A stretch of 64,000 nucleotides of DNA from Atherinomorus stipes (Eukaryota; Chordata; Actinopteri; Atheriniformes; Atherinidae), in contig JALJCO010012618.1 in NCBI GenBank assembly GCA_023101725.1, positions 62,001 through 126,000 of the forward strand. The letters are read 5' to 3'. Positions 24,476 to 37,230 of this stretch are shown piece after piece; position 1 is the first letter of the stretch, and each line of letters begins with the position of its first letter. Under the pieces are notes generated by a model. That model saw only the letters and a program-made list of their open reading frames with translations, was not told the DNA's origin and searched no databases. A program made the position numbers and the translations under genes.

Positions 24476-24589
24476 TTAAGATGGCAACAGTGGGAATGCC
24501 CAAGCTTCACTTTTAGCTTTTCAGAAACAAATGTGCGACACGAGTGAAAGGTTCATCCACACAGTCCTTTGTCGCATCGTCACCCTATG

Positions 24590-25372
24590 TGCACTGTAAA
24601 AAATCCCAAGTTGACTCAACTTAAAATAATTTGTATCCTCGCTGCCTAAAAATTTTGAGTTTCTTTAACTTATAAGATCAAGTCCTCATAGCTTATTGTT
24701 TTATGCGGGGAATCTTCTGTTTTTAGTCAGACAAACTAATATTTAAATTTTTACAACAGAACTCAACTGATCTTACCTACTCTTTGATTTAGACAAGCAA
24801 ATCTGCAAGGTAATTTTATAAAAATGATATTTAGATGAGATCACTGTACGTATTTTCTTATGTAAACTATGCAAAAGAAGATGCAGAGTCTGAGAAAGAC
24901 CAGCATTAGGACAAGTTATTGCATATTTCTATTTCATTCTGTGGTGATGATGTTATCTTCCTATACTGTCCTTCACACTCATCGTACAACTTTGACATCC
25001 AAATTGAACAGAACTTTTCAAAAACTTTCTCTAAATGTGAACATAACAAAGGCAGTAAACACATGACTCAAATTTATAGCATAATAATCAGAAAAGGTTG
25101 AATTCTGGCTGGATTTGCATTTCCCATGAGCCTTTGTGGTCCAGATACATTGAGTTTTGAAAATAGCTCTGCCCCATTTTTGTTCATGCAAGCTTTAACT
25201 TGAGAGCATGAGTTCAATCAACGATGAAGGCCTGAAAAAAAAGTCAAGACAACTTACAATTGTAATTTAACATGTGAAACTCACAAACTTAAGTTCTGTG
25301 TCCAAAATTCAGAGTATTAGAGGAGTTTACAAAAGAAAGCAAGTGAATACAACTTAATGTAGTGTGACATAA
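24590..25372. repeat. Possible fish MITE starting CACTGTAAAAAATCC
   Basis: The start CACTGTAAAAAATCCCAAGT with the palindromic AAGTTGACTCAACTT is a motif I associate with a widespread fish DNA repeat. The right end is not sharply defined. Confidence 0.35.
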
Positions 25373-26075
25373 GCAAAGACTGGTGATCTGGCTTCTAGGA
25401 TGCTTCAGACCATGACACAGAAAGTCTGACGTGTCAGTTTTTTGTTTGTTTGTTTGTTTTTGTTATAATGTCTTTCTAGATATTGACTAATAGGAAGTCT
25501 GAGTGCCCCACTACCAATAGACTGCTCCATGGCACACAGAAACAAACATCACGCACTAAGTTTCAAACAAGTTGGTAAATTTGTTGCCTCAAGTTCTGTT
25601 TGCAGGATAGACAGCCCATAATGACCTCCTCAAAAACATGTTTATTCTTCATATTCATGATGTCTATTATAATTTACAAGCATCAACTTTGGAATCAGAG
25701 CGATCAGGGAAGTTTTACCTGTCAGTATATGAAAAATCCCAAAATAGCCTTTTTTCAGTGAGGGAAGTTCGTTTTTGGACAGCAATATGCAGACATCGTG
25801 TAAATTTTTAATAAATGAGCAATGCATGGCCACAAATAATTTTTTGTTTCTGTCCATGCTACCAGATGGGCCCCCTACCGACAGCCAACATCTTCAAAGC
25901 GCGTCCATTGCCAATGCCATGATTGATTAACAGCTGCTTGGCAACGGCACCCATTCTTGTCATGTGGTCACGCACCTATACAAGAAACAGAGTGAATTTA
26001 TGACACCATGTATGTTAATCTGATATAGCAACTGTTGTGAATGTTGAAAAAAATTGCATAGTCTGATCCAGGCAT

Positions 26076-28589
26076 AACTAAAGAAAACATTTATTAGCTT
26101 AGAGTTGCAGTCAGGCATATTATTGGCTAACTTATGATGTTGCTGTCATCTTCACTTGACACAATGCTGGTTGCTCATCCAAAAGTCCTAAGTGTTTGGT
26201 TTATTACACTGTGGAGTCACATGAGACAAATCAGATTTTGTTTTATTTTGTTTGTTTAGGTCAAACAATGGTCAGGAATCTGAGGGTTAGAGATCTGAGA
26301 TTTGATCCCAGACAAAAGAAGATACGGATAAGACTGGTAATGGTGGAAAAAAAAACCAAAACAATGTAATTAATTAGCTGTATTCTAATCTGTCTGCTTT
26401 TAGATTCTGAGTCAGACAATTTTCCGCTTCTAACCAGCTGCAGCAGAAAGTCAACACCTTTTCCTCTTTCCTCTTCCTCCAATTCTGTCACCTCCACCTC
26501 TGATTCAGGCCAATAGATCTGCGCGATAAAGTGATGAGCAACATAACTGTAATCAGCACAGCTGGGCCTGAGTAACAATAAAAACTAAAAAAAAAAGAAA
26601 AAAAAAAACTTCACTTTGATTGACAGGTCGTCCCAGCTGACAGCTGTTAGGAAGCTATGACTGCAGAGTGTGAAAACAAGCGTCACTGGATCAGTTGACC
26701 AGTGGAACATTTGAGTCCAGACTTCGTCTTCAATTGTTCATCGTTTCAGTTGGAAGACTTTAATCTCCTCAGCGGAAATAATTGGGAGGCAGTGGGGGAG
26801 TTAATTGTGTTTTCCAATGATGAATCATCAGGAAGCGTTGGTGAACCCTCTCTGACCACACACACTGTATACACTCCATCATGTGCACAACCTCATGCAG
26901 GCAAACTAATATGCATGCATGGTCCACATGCATGGTGCCAAAACTACAGCATATGCGCATGCAGAGGATTCTTTATACTTTTGTTTTAGCTCACCAAAGT
27001 ATAACTAAGAGACCAACACATAAAAAGCAACATTAACATATGCATATATGCAATGTCACGCACAAGCATAGTATCCCACATTGTCTAACCCATTCCTTCT
27101 CTCCATATCATTCTCATTTTGAACTTCTCACACCCTCCCTGATGCACTATTTTGTCTGATTCAAAAGATTAAGACGCCAATTAGTAAAGCTCTCACGGCA
27201 GGTATTACCACGCTGGGAACTGGAAGGAGTAGAAATCCCCCTGTCTCCTGTTCCAAAAGAAGGATTTCTCCCTCATTGTCACTGGTTTGAGAGCGAAGGC
27301 TGTGGGGTGTTTTTGGAGGGCTGCTGATGTGGTAATTTTGGCTCAGAAACAATGCTGCGCTGTCTAAATAGTGGTAAATGGGGGGAGCAGCGGAGGTAGT
27401 GTTTTGCCCTCAGTGAGTGTGTATTTGTTTTTGTATATGACACACACACTGAGGTGACATCATGGCTTCACTTTGAAGGCCACACTCGTTTCCAGATGAA
27501 GGAGGAAGCATCGAATTAACTCTGAATCAAGATGCTTTGTGTGATTGTAATGAGCACCAGGACAGACGGTGTGTTAAGGTTCAAATTAAAAACGATATAC
27601 ACAAAGGCCATCCGTCACTATTATGTGTGAGAAATCTGTCTTTTTATTGAAAGTTTACAACATAGGCCTCAGTGTTTCATCAGAAGCAGATATGCTTCTG
27701 TGGCATTCAAAACATGCTTTAATGATTACGAAGAATTTCCCTTTTTTTTTCTTTCAAGAATTTCCCAAGAATATTTATAGCTGCTACAATCTGAATGTGA
27801 TATTAACAATAGATCACCACCAAGAGTATCAATCATTTAACTCAGCCGTCCTCTTTCAGTTTACTGTTCTACTAAACTCCTCTCCTGCTGCAGCATCAGT
27901 GCAGCTGGCTTCGCGGCACACGTGGCTGGTGTATGAATTATATTATTATTATTATTTTAATTCATTTCATCCAGCTTCTCCGTACCTGGCACAGACGTCT
28001 GCAGGATCTTTAGATTGTGCTGTTCAGGTTGTCCCACCTGCCTTGCTGCATGTTTTCCCTCATAAACTCAGTCAGGGAAAAAAGGCAAAAAACTGCATCG
28101 ATCGATCGATCCACCCTTTATTAAATACTTCCAAATAACCTGATCCAGAACGTCTGGAAACTTAAAAAATAGAATGGTCCAAAATCCAGTGCAGTCAAAA
28201 TGATCCTCTGTTGCTGAAAAGGGAAAAATAAAATCTCTGAAAGTGAGAAACTAAAAAATTGTAATAATCATAGTAAAAGTCATAAAATAGTTAGCTAGTT
28301 ATTTACCTTCACTTACTTGCATCGGGCCCATTTTTTCCTTTTTTTTTTCTTCTTCACGCTCTGACAACTTGAGGCAGTGACAAGCAGATGGACAATAAGA
28401 TGGTATAGTCCATGTGAGGAGTGTTTAGCATTTGACTACAAGCATCTTACTGGTATAAATATGGAATCTAGTATTTATGATTGCGGATAATAAAGTTACA
28501 TATCCCCCCCTCCCCAATCTGTTATTTGCACCTCTTTCAGGGGGGATGGAGTCTTAACTGGGGGGAAAGTTCTCGCTTCTCGTAGAATA
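26076..28589. other. Unassigned intergenic DNA
   Basis: No supported gene. The longest frame (27623-28138, plus) has poly-Phe and poly-Tyr stretches from T-rich and ATT-rich DNA and no domain. A (GATC)n-like run, ATCGATCGATCGATC, lies at 28098-28112. Confidence 0.4.
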
Positions 28590-28690
28590 TGTAGCAGCCC
28601 CCTCCATAATTCGAACTATGCTTACCAGTCAGCCAAAGGGACATCCCTGTGGCCAAGTAGCCAGGGCGCATGATCAATCGGAGGCATAGT
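28590..28690 (-). repeat. tRNA-like repeat, copy 1
   Basis: On the minus strand this reads ATGCGCCCTGGCTACTTGGC then a B-box-like TTCGAATTATGG. The same first block occurs on the plus strand at 30255-30290, so two copies face in opposite directions about 1.6 kb apart. Confidence 0.55.
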
Positions 28691-28796
28691 GACAGGACGC
28701 CACACTGTCACATCAGTCACAAAGTAATGACTTCAGAACTAAGCGCACTTCATATGGTAAGTGTCAAGTGTGCAACTGTCATGTTAGAAATATGTA

Positions 28797-29667
28797 TTTA
28801 GGCCGTTTTCACACACATTTGGTTCGAGCCAGGCGCTGCCGCAGCAGTGAAGAGGTTACAGTGTTTCGATTTTCAACTAATACGGCTATTTATGTTTTTT
28901 TATCACTGTGCCCGGCAATCGTTCTACAGACTGGAGCGTTGTGTATCCATGGCAACCAGACGTAAATAGACATGTTGTAGCTGTAAGGCGTGGGTGTGTT
29001 GTAAACAAGACACACATGAATGATGGACCACGATGAAGAAGAGACACGGTTGCGTTTGGAGAACAATGTTGGCATGCACTGGAGCACGGCGGATTTCCAG
29101 ACAAACCAGAGCAAGGTGCAGATTGTTTCCGTTGAACCGCAAAGTCCTGACGATACGCAGATATTATCAGCGAACAGCCAGGTACCGGTGAGTTGTAAAG
29201 AGCATTAACGCTTAGCCTGCTAAGCCCTTGTTGGTAATTTGTCCAGTGTTTTTTAACGCCCTATTTATCTTAACATTTGAAATGCATTAGTAGCTAGCAA
29301 ACACAAGATGATGCTAAACGTTATAGTTGGGCATGCCATGTAACCCTATTATTTGTAGTAACACTGTTAATAAGAAGGATATACCAGTAGTACAGCTGCC
29401 TACAGATACCTGTTTAGTTCAGAAAGGTCGGAGTATCTGGGATTTAGGTCAAGCTAAAGCTGGAGCACGTTCACACATCACTCACGCCGCATTTCAGGTC
29501 AACAGAAGTCCAACTCCAGAACTCCGAAACCACCCCCTCCAGCTGGTCCGAGAGTTACGTCAACTACGAGCGTGATTGGCGTGTTCACACAGAACCAATC
29601 GTGCCGTGTTCGGTACCAAAACTCAGTTAGGTCGACCTAAACAGGTCCTGTGTGAAAACACCCTTAG
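28797..29667. mobile_element. Non-autonomous DNA transposon with GTTTTCACACA ends
   Basis: Left TAGGCCGTTTTCACACA and right (reverse complement) TAAGGGTGTTTTCACACAGG form terminal inverted repeats. The style suggests hAT, but the target duplication is not clear. Confidence 0.6.
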
Positions 29668-30244
29668 ACAATGGAAGTATATTGAGTAGAATTGATTACA
29701 TGAATCATATATGCATGTTGTGATGGGAAATGAATCTGTAAGATATAAGCTTATCTTTTAAAGTCAGAATAAAGCGGTTTGTGCTTTCCATGGGAACAAG
29801 TTATGTCGGACAGTAGCTTTTTCAGAAATGTCAAGGAAAAACGTTCATTTGTGTTCAAGATTTTTAGTACATGTCAAAAAATTATGAACCCATGATGCCG
29901 AGGATTGTGCATTTAAAGAGACTTAAAGCAATTTTTTACCGCTGCACACTGTGTGTAGAAACCATAACAAAGTGTGCCATTATTGACAGTTCTTTTCACT
30001 GTCATACTCCACGAAAAGTGATTTTTTTTTTTTTGTCTGGTTCTCAAGGTAACTCTCAGACCTGATTATTGTTTGACTAGAAGGACATTTGAGCTGTTTG
30101 AATGATGAAAGTGGAGACAAACAACCACAATATACGCAAAGACTCAAGATAAATTTGAAATTACCAGGTGAACTGTTCAATGCACTTATGTTCTGGCTTT
30201 ATCATGGAAATGAATCTTCTTTATGTGACAGGGTCCTGTCACCA
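29668..30244. other. Unassigned intergenic DNA
   Basis: AT-rich sequence with a T-run near 30022. No gene, RNA gene or bounded element recognised. Confidence 0.35.
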
Positions 30245-30362
30245 TGCCTCTGACTGATCATGCGCCCTGGCTACTTGGCCACAGGGATGTTCCTTTGTCT
30301 GAACGGTCAGCACGCATGACTCTCACCCGGGAGTCTGGGGATTACAGTAACTCCCGCCCAGG
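30245..30362 (+). repeat. tRNA-like repeat, copy 2
   Basis: Contains ATGCGCCCTGGCTACTTGGC and CACAGGGATGTTCCTTTGTC, matching the reverse complement of 28590-28690, then diverges. Confidence 0.55.
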
Positions 30363-31612
30363 CCCTCCGTTGCTTACCTTGCCACATCCAGATGCCTTTG
30401 TTCAGCACTGGAAATACCTTAAATTGAGCTATCTATTTAAATTGTAGAAGAACAGTGAGAACTGGAAAAACTGGATCAATTTAGTGAAACTTAAATTCAG
30501 CACCTTTGTGAGAGATCATTTGGAGGTCTGACAGAAGGACACAGGGAACTAAAGTTCCAGGAGTAACTACACTTATATATTTTGTGGAGAGCTGCAGTGA
30601 TAAAGTGCTTCAAATTCTCTCAGATGCCCTTTTTTTTTTTACAATATCTTACTGGATTAAATTTCATTATGCTGCACTTCCTCTGAGGAAACTGAACATA
30701 TTAATATTTCGCATTGCATCACTGATCCAAACCTTTCACTAATGACTTTTTGATAAATTATAATAGTATTATTTCAAGGGGGGTGTGGGAGGGGGGAAAA
30801 ATCTAAAACGATTACCTAAGTTCATTATTTTTGGCACAGAGAATAAAACTTAAGCATACTTGTGAGTTTTTATGAGTTAATTATACAGTGTTGATATCTG
30901 CTTGCCAACTTGCCAGAAGCTGATGGCTGGAAGACAGAGACTCTTAATTGTCGAGACATGAACTGGCCTGACTCTGCCTCCCTTTTCATCAGACCTCATT
31001 ATCACCCACCATATGACTGTGAAGAAGTCATTAAAAGTCCTAAACAAGCACTAAACAAGCTTGAGCTTGAGAGTCTGAGTACGAACGGGTTGAGATTAAA
31101 CTGCAGTCTATGGAAGCTGATGACGCTGTTAAGAGACACTAAGGTATAGTTGATTTAATTACTCTGTCTGGTTGTATTTGGCACCAAGAGCTGCATTGGA
31201 AATGAACATTTGATGACACATTTGAATGGTAATATATATTCTAATGAGCAATATTGGTTGAGAAAAAAATAAGCAACTTTTTTTTTGTTATTTTTTTAGA
31301 AATAAATCACTAAAGCAGTTAAAGCTTCTCCTCATAGTTTCATGCAAGAATTAGTGAGCCTGAGCTCAAATTCATGATGAATGCAAAATGGGGGCTGGAC
31401 ATGAATGGTGAGTCATCAGCTCTCACTGTAGTTCCATTCAGTGGAACATTTAAGCCTCTTTTTGCTTATTTTCATCGCCTGAAAATGTGCTAATGGGATT
31501 CAGGCTCAACAGTCTAATTGGTGAAAGCTACCAATAGTTTCCTGCATTATTTGATTCAAGCAGCATATTGTCCAGACTTGAACAGCAAAGTTAGCTGGTG
31601 AACAGAGAATTA
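30363..31612. other. Unassigned intergenic DNA
   Basis: No gene, RNA gene or bounded repeat recognised. Confidence 0.35.
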
Positions 31613-32215
31613 TTAAAGCCAGAGTTGGTAATCCTGTTCAGAAACACTTTTTGTTATAGTGGGTGAAATGGTCCTTCCATTCTGACAGTAGTCAACACAT
31701 CATGTATTCATAAAAAAGAAGGAAAAAAGTCAGATCTCTGTGAGAGCTGCAGTTCTGTAAAAACTCTGACCACCTCCTCCCATTTGCATCGAAAAGCAGG
31801 ACTTAGTCATTCACAGCATATAGAAAGAATGAATCGATGCTTTTATGTCTGGTCTCAGTCCCTCCCTCTCTCCCCCCCGTGACCCACTAGGTGCGCCACT
31901 AACTGTAAACAAATATAGCAAACGGACCGCTAACTGCTACTGCACCAAAAAACCAAAATAAAACAAAATAACAGATAAGGATCAATTCTTGGGGGCGTTG
32001 GTGTTTGTCGTGTGGACTTGTTACACTGCAGAAGGAGTTGGAGGTGAGTGGATTAAAGCTTTTAGAAACATGGTTTGTCAGCTGTTTACGAGAAAGCTAA
32101 TGAGCTATCGCTAACCTGCTTGTAAAACATCTCCACACACGTCCCTGCACTCTGAAGGCGGGTGGTGTGTGTTTTTTTTAAAAGTCGCTTGCTCAAACCG
32201 TTTTTCCAACATTGT
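31613..32215. repeat. Repeat related to 9606-10210
   Basis: Begins TTAAAGCCAGAGTTGG. The segment 31975-32215 matches 9960-10195 over about 240 bases (TTGGTGTTTG, GAAGGAGTTGGAGGTGAG, TGCACTCTGAAGGCG). Confidence 0.6.
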
Positions 32216-32250
32216 TAACCCTTGTTAACCGTTGTGCATCAACTTCAAGC

Positions 32251-33294
32251 TACAGACCCCTTCATGGCCTACGTCACAGTGACGTCGCTGCTGTAGCTGG
32301 AGGCAAAAACAGAGAAAAGCGCACAGCAAAGACTGTAGAAATGAGTTTTCTCGAGTGTTATTACGACTTTAAAATGTAGTCTCGTTGTGCGTTTGGGTGC
32401 CAGAATAGGAGGAACAACGTTTGTGGTTGTATATTAAAGTTTTTTAGGATACGAGTGGACACTAGTGCTCAAAAAAAACTAAAACAATTATGGATCAATG
32501 CAATGAGATAAGAAGACTGAACATAGATCATCATTAATGCTCACGTTTGCAGTTTAAATACTGCTGAATGACTGCAACAAGACCCTAGCCTGCAATATAA
32601 AACTTAAAAACGTCAAATATGTTCTGCTTTTCCCTAAAAGCAATACAACTAATCATCATATCAACACATGAGAACGAGTGTAACAGTTACTGCATTGCAA
32701 GCATTTCCGTTAGCTTAAACTGACCCCCATGCAGGTGCAGTTTGCTGTTAAATGATGTTTTTCCGTTTTACGATAATCCAGGTCTCGTCGTTCTTCTTGC
32801 TTTGACCAGGCTCAGAAAAACGTCCGACCGCAGCACACAAAGATCCAAACGTAGATTGGTGTATTTTATAATTAGAACGTGTCATGACCATTTCTGACAT
32901 AGTTGTCAGCATCCAGTTGTTTCTTTGCTCTGAGCTTCTCTTTGCTGGACACACAGATGTCCGGCCACCCAATGTCTGCAGCGCAGATCTTCATCCTCTC
33001 CTGTAAGGTGTCTGGAAGCCAGCCAGCTTCCATCTGCTAGCGTTATTTTACTAAAATGTACAAAAAATTAAAAAAAAAATAAAAAAATATCTGTCATGGT
33101 CCGTAGAGTGTCTGGACATATTCCCACAGTTCCAACACTGAAACACTTGTTTGAAAACTCTCCATTTATGAAAAAGCCACCAAAACCTGCTAGCTGCCGC
33201 TTGTTAACATAGCGGCTAGAGCTGCTTTTGCCCCCAGCTAAGCCCCACCCACTGAAATGCGTCTCATTGTTTACAATCTGTGAAGGGGTCTATA
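32251..33294. mobile_element. Non-autonomous DNA transposon with TAYAGACCCCTTCA ends
   Basis: TACAGACCCCTTCA (32251-32264) and the reverse complement TATAGACCCCTTCA (33281-33294) are terminal inverted repeats about 1 kb apart. No transposase frame. Confidence 0.65.
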
Positions 33295-33424
33295 AATTAC
33301 ATCAAAGTCGATTTTGTTTGTCTTTTTAGTGGTACTTCAGAGATTGCTACTAAATACTAGCCTATTTAAAGATGTTCTTCTTGTCTCATCGTCGCCGTCT
33401 TGCCAGGTCACATGTGTTGTCACT

Positions 33425-33720
33425 ACCGGAAAATACTAAAATGGGAAAAGCGTGGCCTCGGGGCAAATGATTGACAGCGAATGTACTCTGGGCTAAATTC
33501 AAACCGAGCTAACTTGAAACTAACAACGATTAGTCTCCTAAGCAGCAGGCTAAAGGTAAGGTATGTTTGGAATTGCTGTTAGCTGCTAAAAAACACCATT
33601 TTGCAACTCTGCTGCAGACTGTGACCTTACCGAGAGCCAACAAGGAGCTAACTGTTAGCCACCGGTCGGCAGGCTGACTTCCAATCTGCTGCATTACAAT
33701 CAAAGGGATACGCCCCTAAT
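33425..33720 (-). repeat. Inverted partner of 23088-23350
   Basis: Opposite-orientation copy of the repeat in the 23-kb region, sharing TCGGGGCAAATGATTGACAG and AAGGAGCTAAC. Confidence 0.65.
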
Positions 33721-36008
33721 TATGTGTATTTTTAAAATTAAATAACATCTAAACAGATGGGTTATAAAAAAAAATTACCCTCACAGTTGACATGAAGGTT
33801 AACTTGACCTGTTAAACCATAAAATGATTTTTTGAACCAGGCTGTAAACATGTTTATTTCTGCTATGAATTTGGCGTTTTTAACATGGGAGTCTATGGGT
33901 AGTTACTCTGTTTTGAAGCAGGCCCCCAGCAGATGACGAAACAATTACAATTTTTGGGCAACCCGGAAGTGGCCTCACTGTTCATCGGCGGAGTTTGTCC
34001 CTTGGAGCTGACCAATTAGAGCAGACTGAACATTCTTGGGAAAAGGGGTATAGCTTCCCAAACTCATGCTTTTTACAAGGAATCTGTAAGCATGCAAAAG
34101 TTAGTCGCAATGTGATGGCTGTTCAATGTGGTTTATTTAACATTTTCCCCTTTTGACTGTGTGCATTTACTGACTCCATAGCATCCCTCACTCCAACATA
34201 CAATAAATCCATTCAATGAAACACAGGTCATTAAAGTTTCCTACAAGTCATTCCAGCCTTGTTAGCCAAATCCACTCCTTCAGATCAGTGTGTTGGTGGT
34301 CCTTCTGCAAATAACTTCATAACTCAGCAGATATTAGTTTTCATAGAATCATGTTCTTGGATCACTCTGCAGCTCCAGACTCTTGTCCAGATATGGTCCC
34401 TCCTGTCTTCAGAGGGACCAGCATGGCAGCTGATAAAAATTTTATATTTGACTGTTTAAACATCAGAGCACACAACAGAGGGTGACATCCCACAGAAAAC
34501 CAGGAGCAGATTCAAATCTAACAAATCAGTACAACACTATAATGTGTTATAATAGTCATTTTTAACAGTTCAATTTCTATCTTTTAAAAAACAGATTGCA
34601 ACTTTTCAAGTCTTTCCAAAAATTTACTGGAAACAGAGCAGCAACTTTGACTGATCTATTTTTTGTAAAAATGACTGGTTGTAAATATATAATTATCATT
34701 TATCATGAAACACAGTAAGATAATCCACAGCACATATGCAACAATGTGTGCATGGCACCACATAACATACGGGGAAAAGAAATGACTACACGGTAAAAAT
34801 TACCTAAAACTGACCGAATCTTTAACCCAGAGATCAGTGGAAATGATCTATCAGGTGACCAGAGGATGAAACATGAATGAACAGTGTTGTGGGCTGGCCT
34901 CTATCAGCTAGTCCCTCCCGCTACTGGAAGCAGGGTACACCCTAAACAGGATGCCAATCCATCACAGGGCCCTCATGAAAACCTTTGTAATGAAAATCCA
35001 GATGTTGACAAAAGAACCCAGTTGTGCTTATTTATTTTTATTCAATCATCTAATCAATTTACTATTAACTACAAAAAAACATGTCACAATGTCACCATAT
35101 TAAAAGGGTGATTTGGATACATTTGGCTTTGGATAAAAGACAAAAAGCATTAAGTTCTGCTGCTACATGGCAGGAGCTTAAATGTGAAAATACACTTAAG
35201 TTTTCATCAAACTATTCCTACTGATTTGCAAATGTTTAGTTTGTCAATAAATCAGTAATTTCACATAAATTATGATTGAGTGGATGATTTAATCCGGTAA
35301 TATGGACATTTCATTCTCAATTATTTGTTGCAGGGGGATATTAATGTGCTGTTGTGAAACAATGAACACATACGAAGCTGTACTGAGTTTAGAGTGTTCG
35401 TTTTAACAAAAGTGCTGAATATCAAAACAGTTTCCTGTGACTGCCACTTTTGAGTGGTGTGTCCAAGTTACTCAATAGTTGTCTTTAACCACAAGCCCTC
35501 CAAAGAAATTGTGACACACTTTCTATTCTCCATCTCATGTCACCCCTTGTCATTGGTCCTAGAGATTATCACTGATTGTAAGGAGCTCTACTGGACTTTA
35601 TTTTACTTAACTCATATCAGAACTGTAGTAAACTTGTATTGGCTTAATGGTCATGTCTGATAGTTTGGGTAAGAGCTGTAATTATTTCTGAACACCTTCA
35701 CTACAGACGTCACAGACAGAAACAGGATGGCCTTGTATCACTGGAAGATACTTCCTGTTTCCTCACAAATGTTATGGCTGTACAGTGAGCAGAGCAAGGC
35801 TGCAGCCTTGATAAGTTTTCACATGCACACACGCACACACACACATGCTACACCTGCTGTGCCGAGCAGATGCTCACATTTTTGCTGATTCTTTTCAATT
35901 TTATTAACAAAGGATAGACCAATATCTCGGCCGGTCAATATTAGCATTTTTTTGTAAATAAATATGTAAATAAATATATATATATACATATATATAGAAT
36001 ACATCAAT
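33721..36008. other. Unassigned intergenic DNA
   Basis: A short stretch near 34925-34970 (GGGTACACCCTAAACAGGAT) resembles the inverse of the fish SINE body at 3400. A short CA-rich tract lies at 35822-35845 and a TA-rich tract at 35975-35997. No gene found. Confidence 0.35.
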
Positions 36009-36562
36009 CCTCAAAATTATTCAAACCCTCCCATTAAAGATGGACAAAAATCAGCTGTCAGTGAAATTAGTTAAAATTGACTCAAGTAATAATAAATACA
36101 AAGTAATAATACATTTAAAAAATATATAAAAATCATGACACTGATTTTGAATTGTGGTTCAACAGAAATATTAAAAACAAACACACACACACAGACAAAA
36201 ACAAAACAAAAAAACAAGTAAATAAGCATGATGGGGCTCCAAAGCTAAAGGTTTGTTGAGCAACACTTTGAGGCGATCACGGCAATCAGGTGTTTTCTGA
36301 AATGTCCAATCAGACGTCTGCACCCGTTGACAGGTATTTTGATCCACTGTTCATTGGAAAGGTGCTCTAATGTGTCTGGGACAGTTTTGTTTGTTTTTTT
36401 TAATTATTATTATTTCCAACCACAATTCAAAGGCAATGATTTGTTTCAATAAATAATTTTTTTTTAATTTATTATTAGTTTCTTTCATTTCATGTCATCT
36501 GAATTACTAATGTAAATTGAGCCTTTGTCTTAAATGGGAGGGTATGAATAATTTTAAGGGCG
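36009..36562 (-). mobile_element. Tc1/mariner relic, minus orientation
   Basis: Terminal inverted repeats: CCTCAAAATTATTCAAACCC on the left, CCCTTAAAATTATTCATACC (reverse complement) on the right, both continuing into CTCCCATT. The interior, on the minus strand, has AATGAACAGTGGATCAAAAT and CTCAAAGTGTTGCTCAACAA, matching the next element. Confidence 0.7.
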
Positions 36563-36583
36563 AGTGTATATACAGTAAATATA

Positions 36584-37085
36584 CAGTTGTGATTGAAAGT
36601 TTGTATACACTCCCATTAAAGAAAAGGCTAAATTCACAATAGTAAGTCAAATAAAACAAAATGAAAAAAAGCGATAAATAAAAATTTACTAAATTCTTAT
36701 TTAATAAAGTAAAATATTGACTTGAATTTTTTTGTTTAAAAAAAATAATTAAGCAAAACTCCCACACAAATTAAAGCCCCTTGTTCATGAACAGTGGGCC
36801 AAAATACCCATCAACAGCTACAGAAGTCTTACTGAACGTTACAGAAAACACCTGATTGCAGCAATTGCCTCAAAGTGTTGCTCAACAAACTTTTAGCTCA
36901 GAATCATGCTTGTTTGCTTGTTTTATTTTTGTTTGTCTTTAATATTTCTGTTGAACCACAATACAAAATCAATGTCAAGATATTCATATTTTCATCTGTT
37001 ACTTTTGTCAATTTCAACTTATTTGACTGGCAGCTAATTTTTTCTGTTTTTAATGGAACGGTATGTAAACTTTCAAGCACAACTG
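36584..37085 (+). mobile_element. Tc1/mariner relic, plus orientation
   Basis: CAGTTGTGATTGAAAGTTT on the left and the inverse ACTTTCAAGCACAACTG on the right, each next to TA, the Tc1 target. The interior carries ATGAACAGTGGGCCAAAATA and GCCTCAAAGTGTTGCTCAAC, the end of a Tc1-like transposase region. It lies head-to-head with the preceding relic. Confidence 0.75.
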
Positions 37086-37230
37086 TATATTACAAGTTTA
37101 ATGTTTCTTTTTGATATTGTTACAAGTGCACTGTTTCTTTTTTATATATTCATTACAAGTTCAATATTTCTATTTAATATTTGTTTACAAGTGCACTGTT
37201 TCTGTATTATATATCTATTTGAGGTGCTTT
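37086..37230. repeat. Degenerate tandem repeat, about 45-60 bp unit
   Basis: The phrase TTACAAGT(G/T)CA(C/A)T(G/A)TTTCT recurs at about 37091, 37120, 37152 and 37186 with T-rich spacers. Confidence 0.6.

Larger units (their letters stand above)
21037..26075. mobile_element. Composite 5-kb DNA transposon with nested insertions
   Basis: The ends ATGCCTGGATCAGACT (21037-21052) and its exact reverse complement (26060-26075) are perfect 16-bp terminal inverted repeats 5 kb apart. Similarity continues for about 7 bases outside. The inside contains at least a poly(A) LINE (22095-22856), a TTAA MITE (23856-24475) and further repeats, so the original element was much shorter. No transposase recognised. 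Confidence 0.65.

Noticed and set aside
26261..26578. 105-codon minus-strand frame with acidic stretch
   Set aside because: No recognised family, and the N-terminal part could be chance; not enough to call an exon.
27623..28138. 171-codon plus-strand frame
   Set aside because: Contains Phe and Tyr runs from T-rich and ATT-rich DNA, with no domain and no supporting neighbours.
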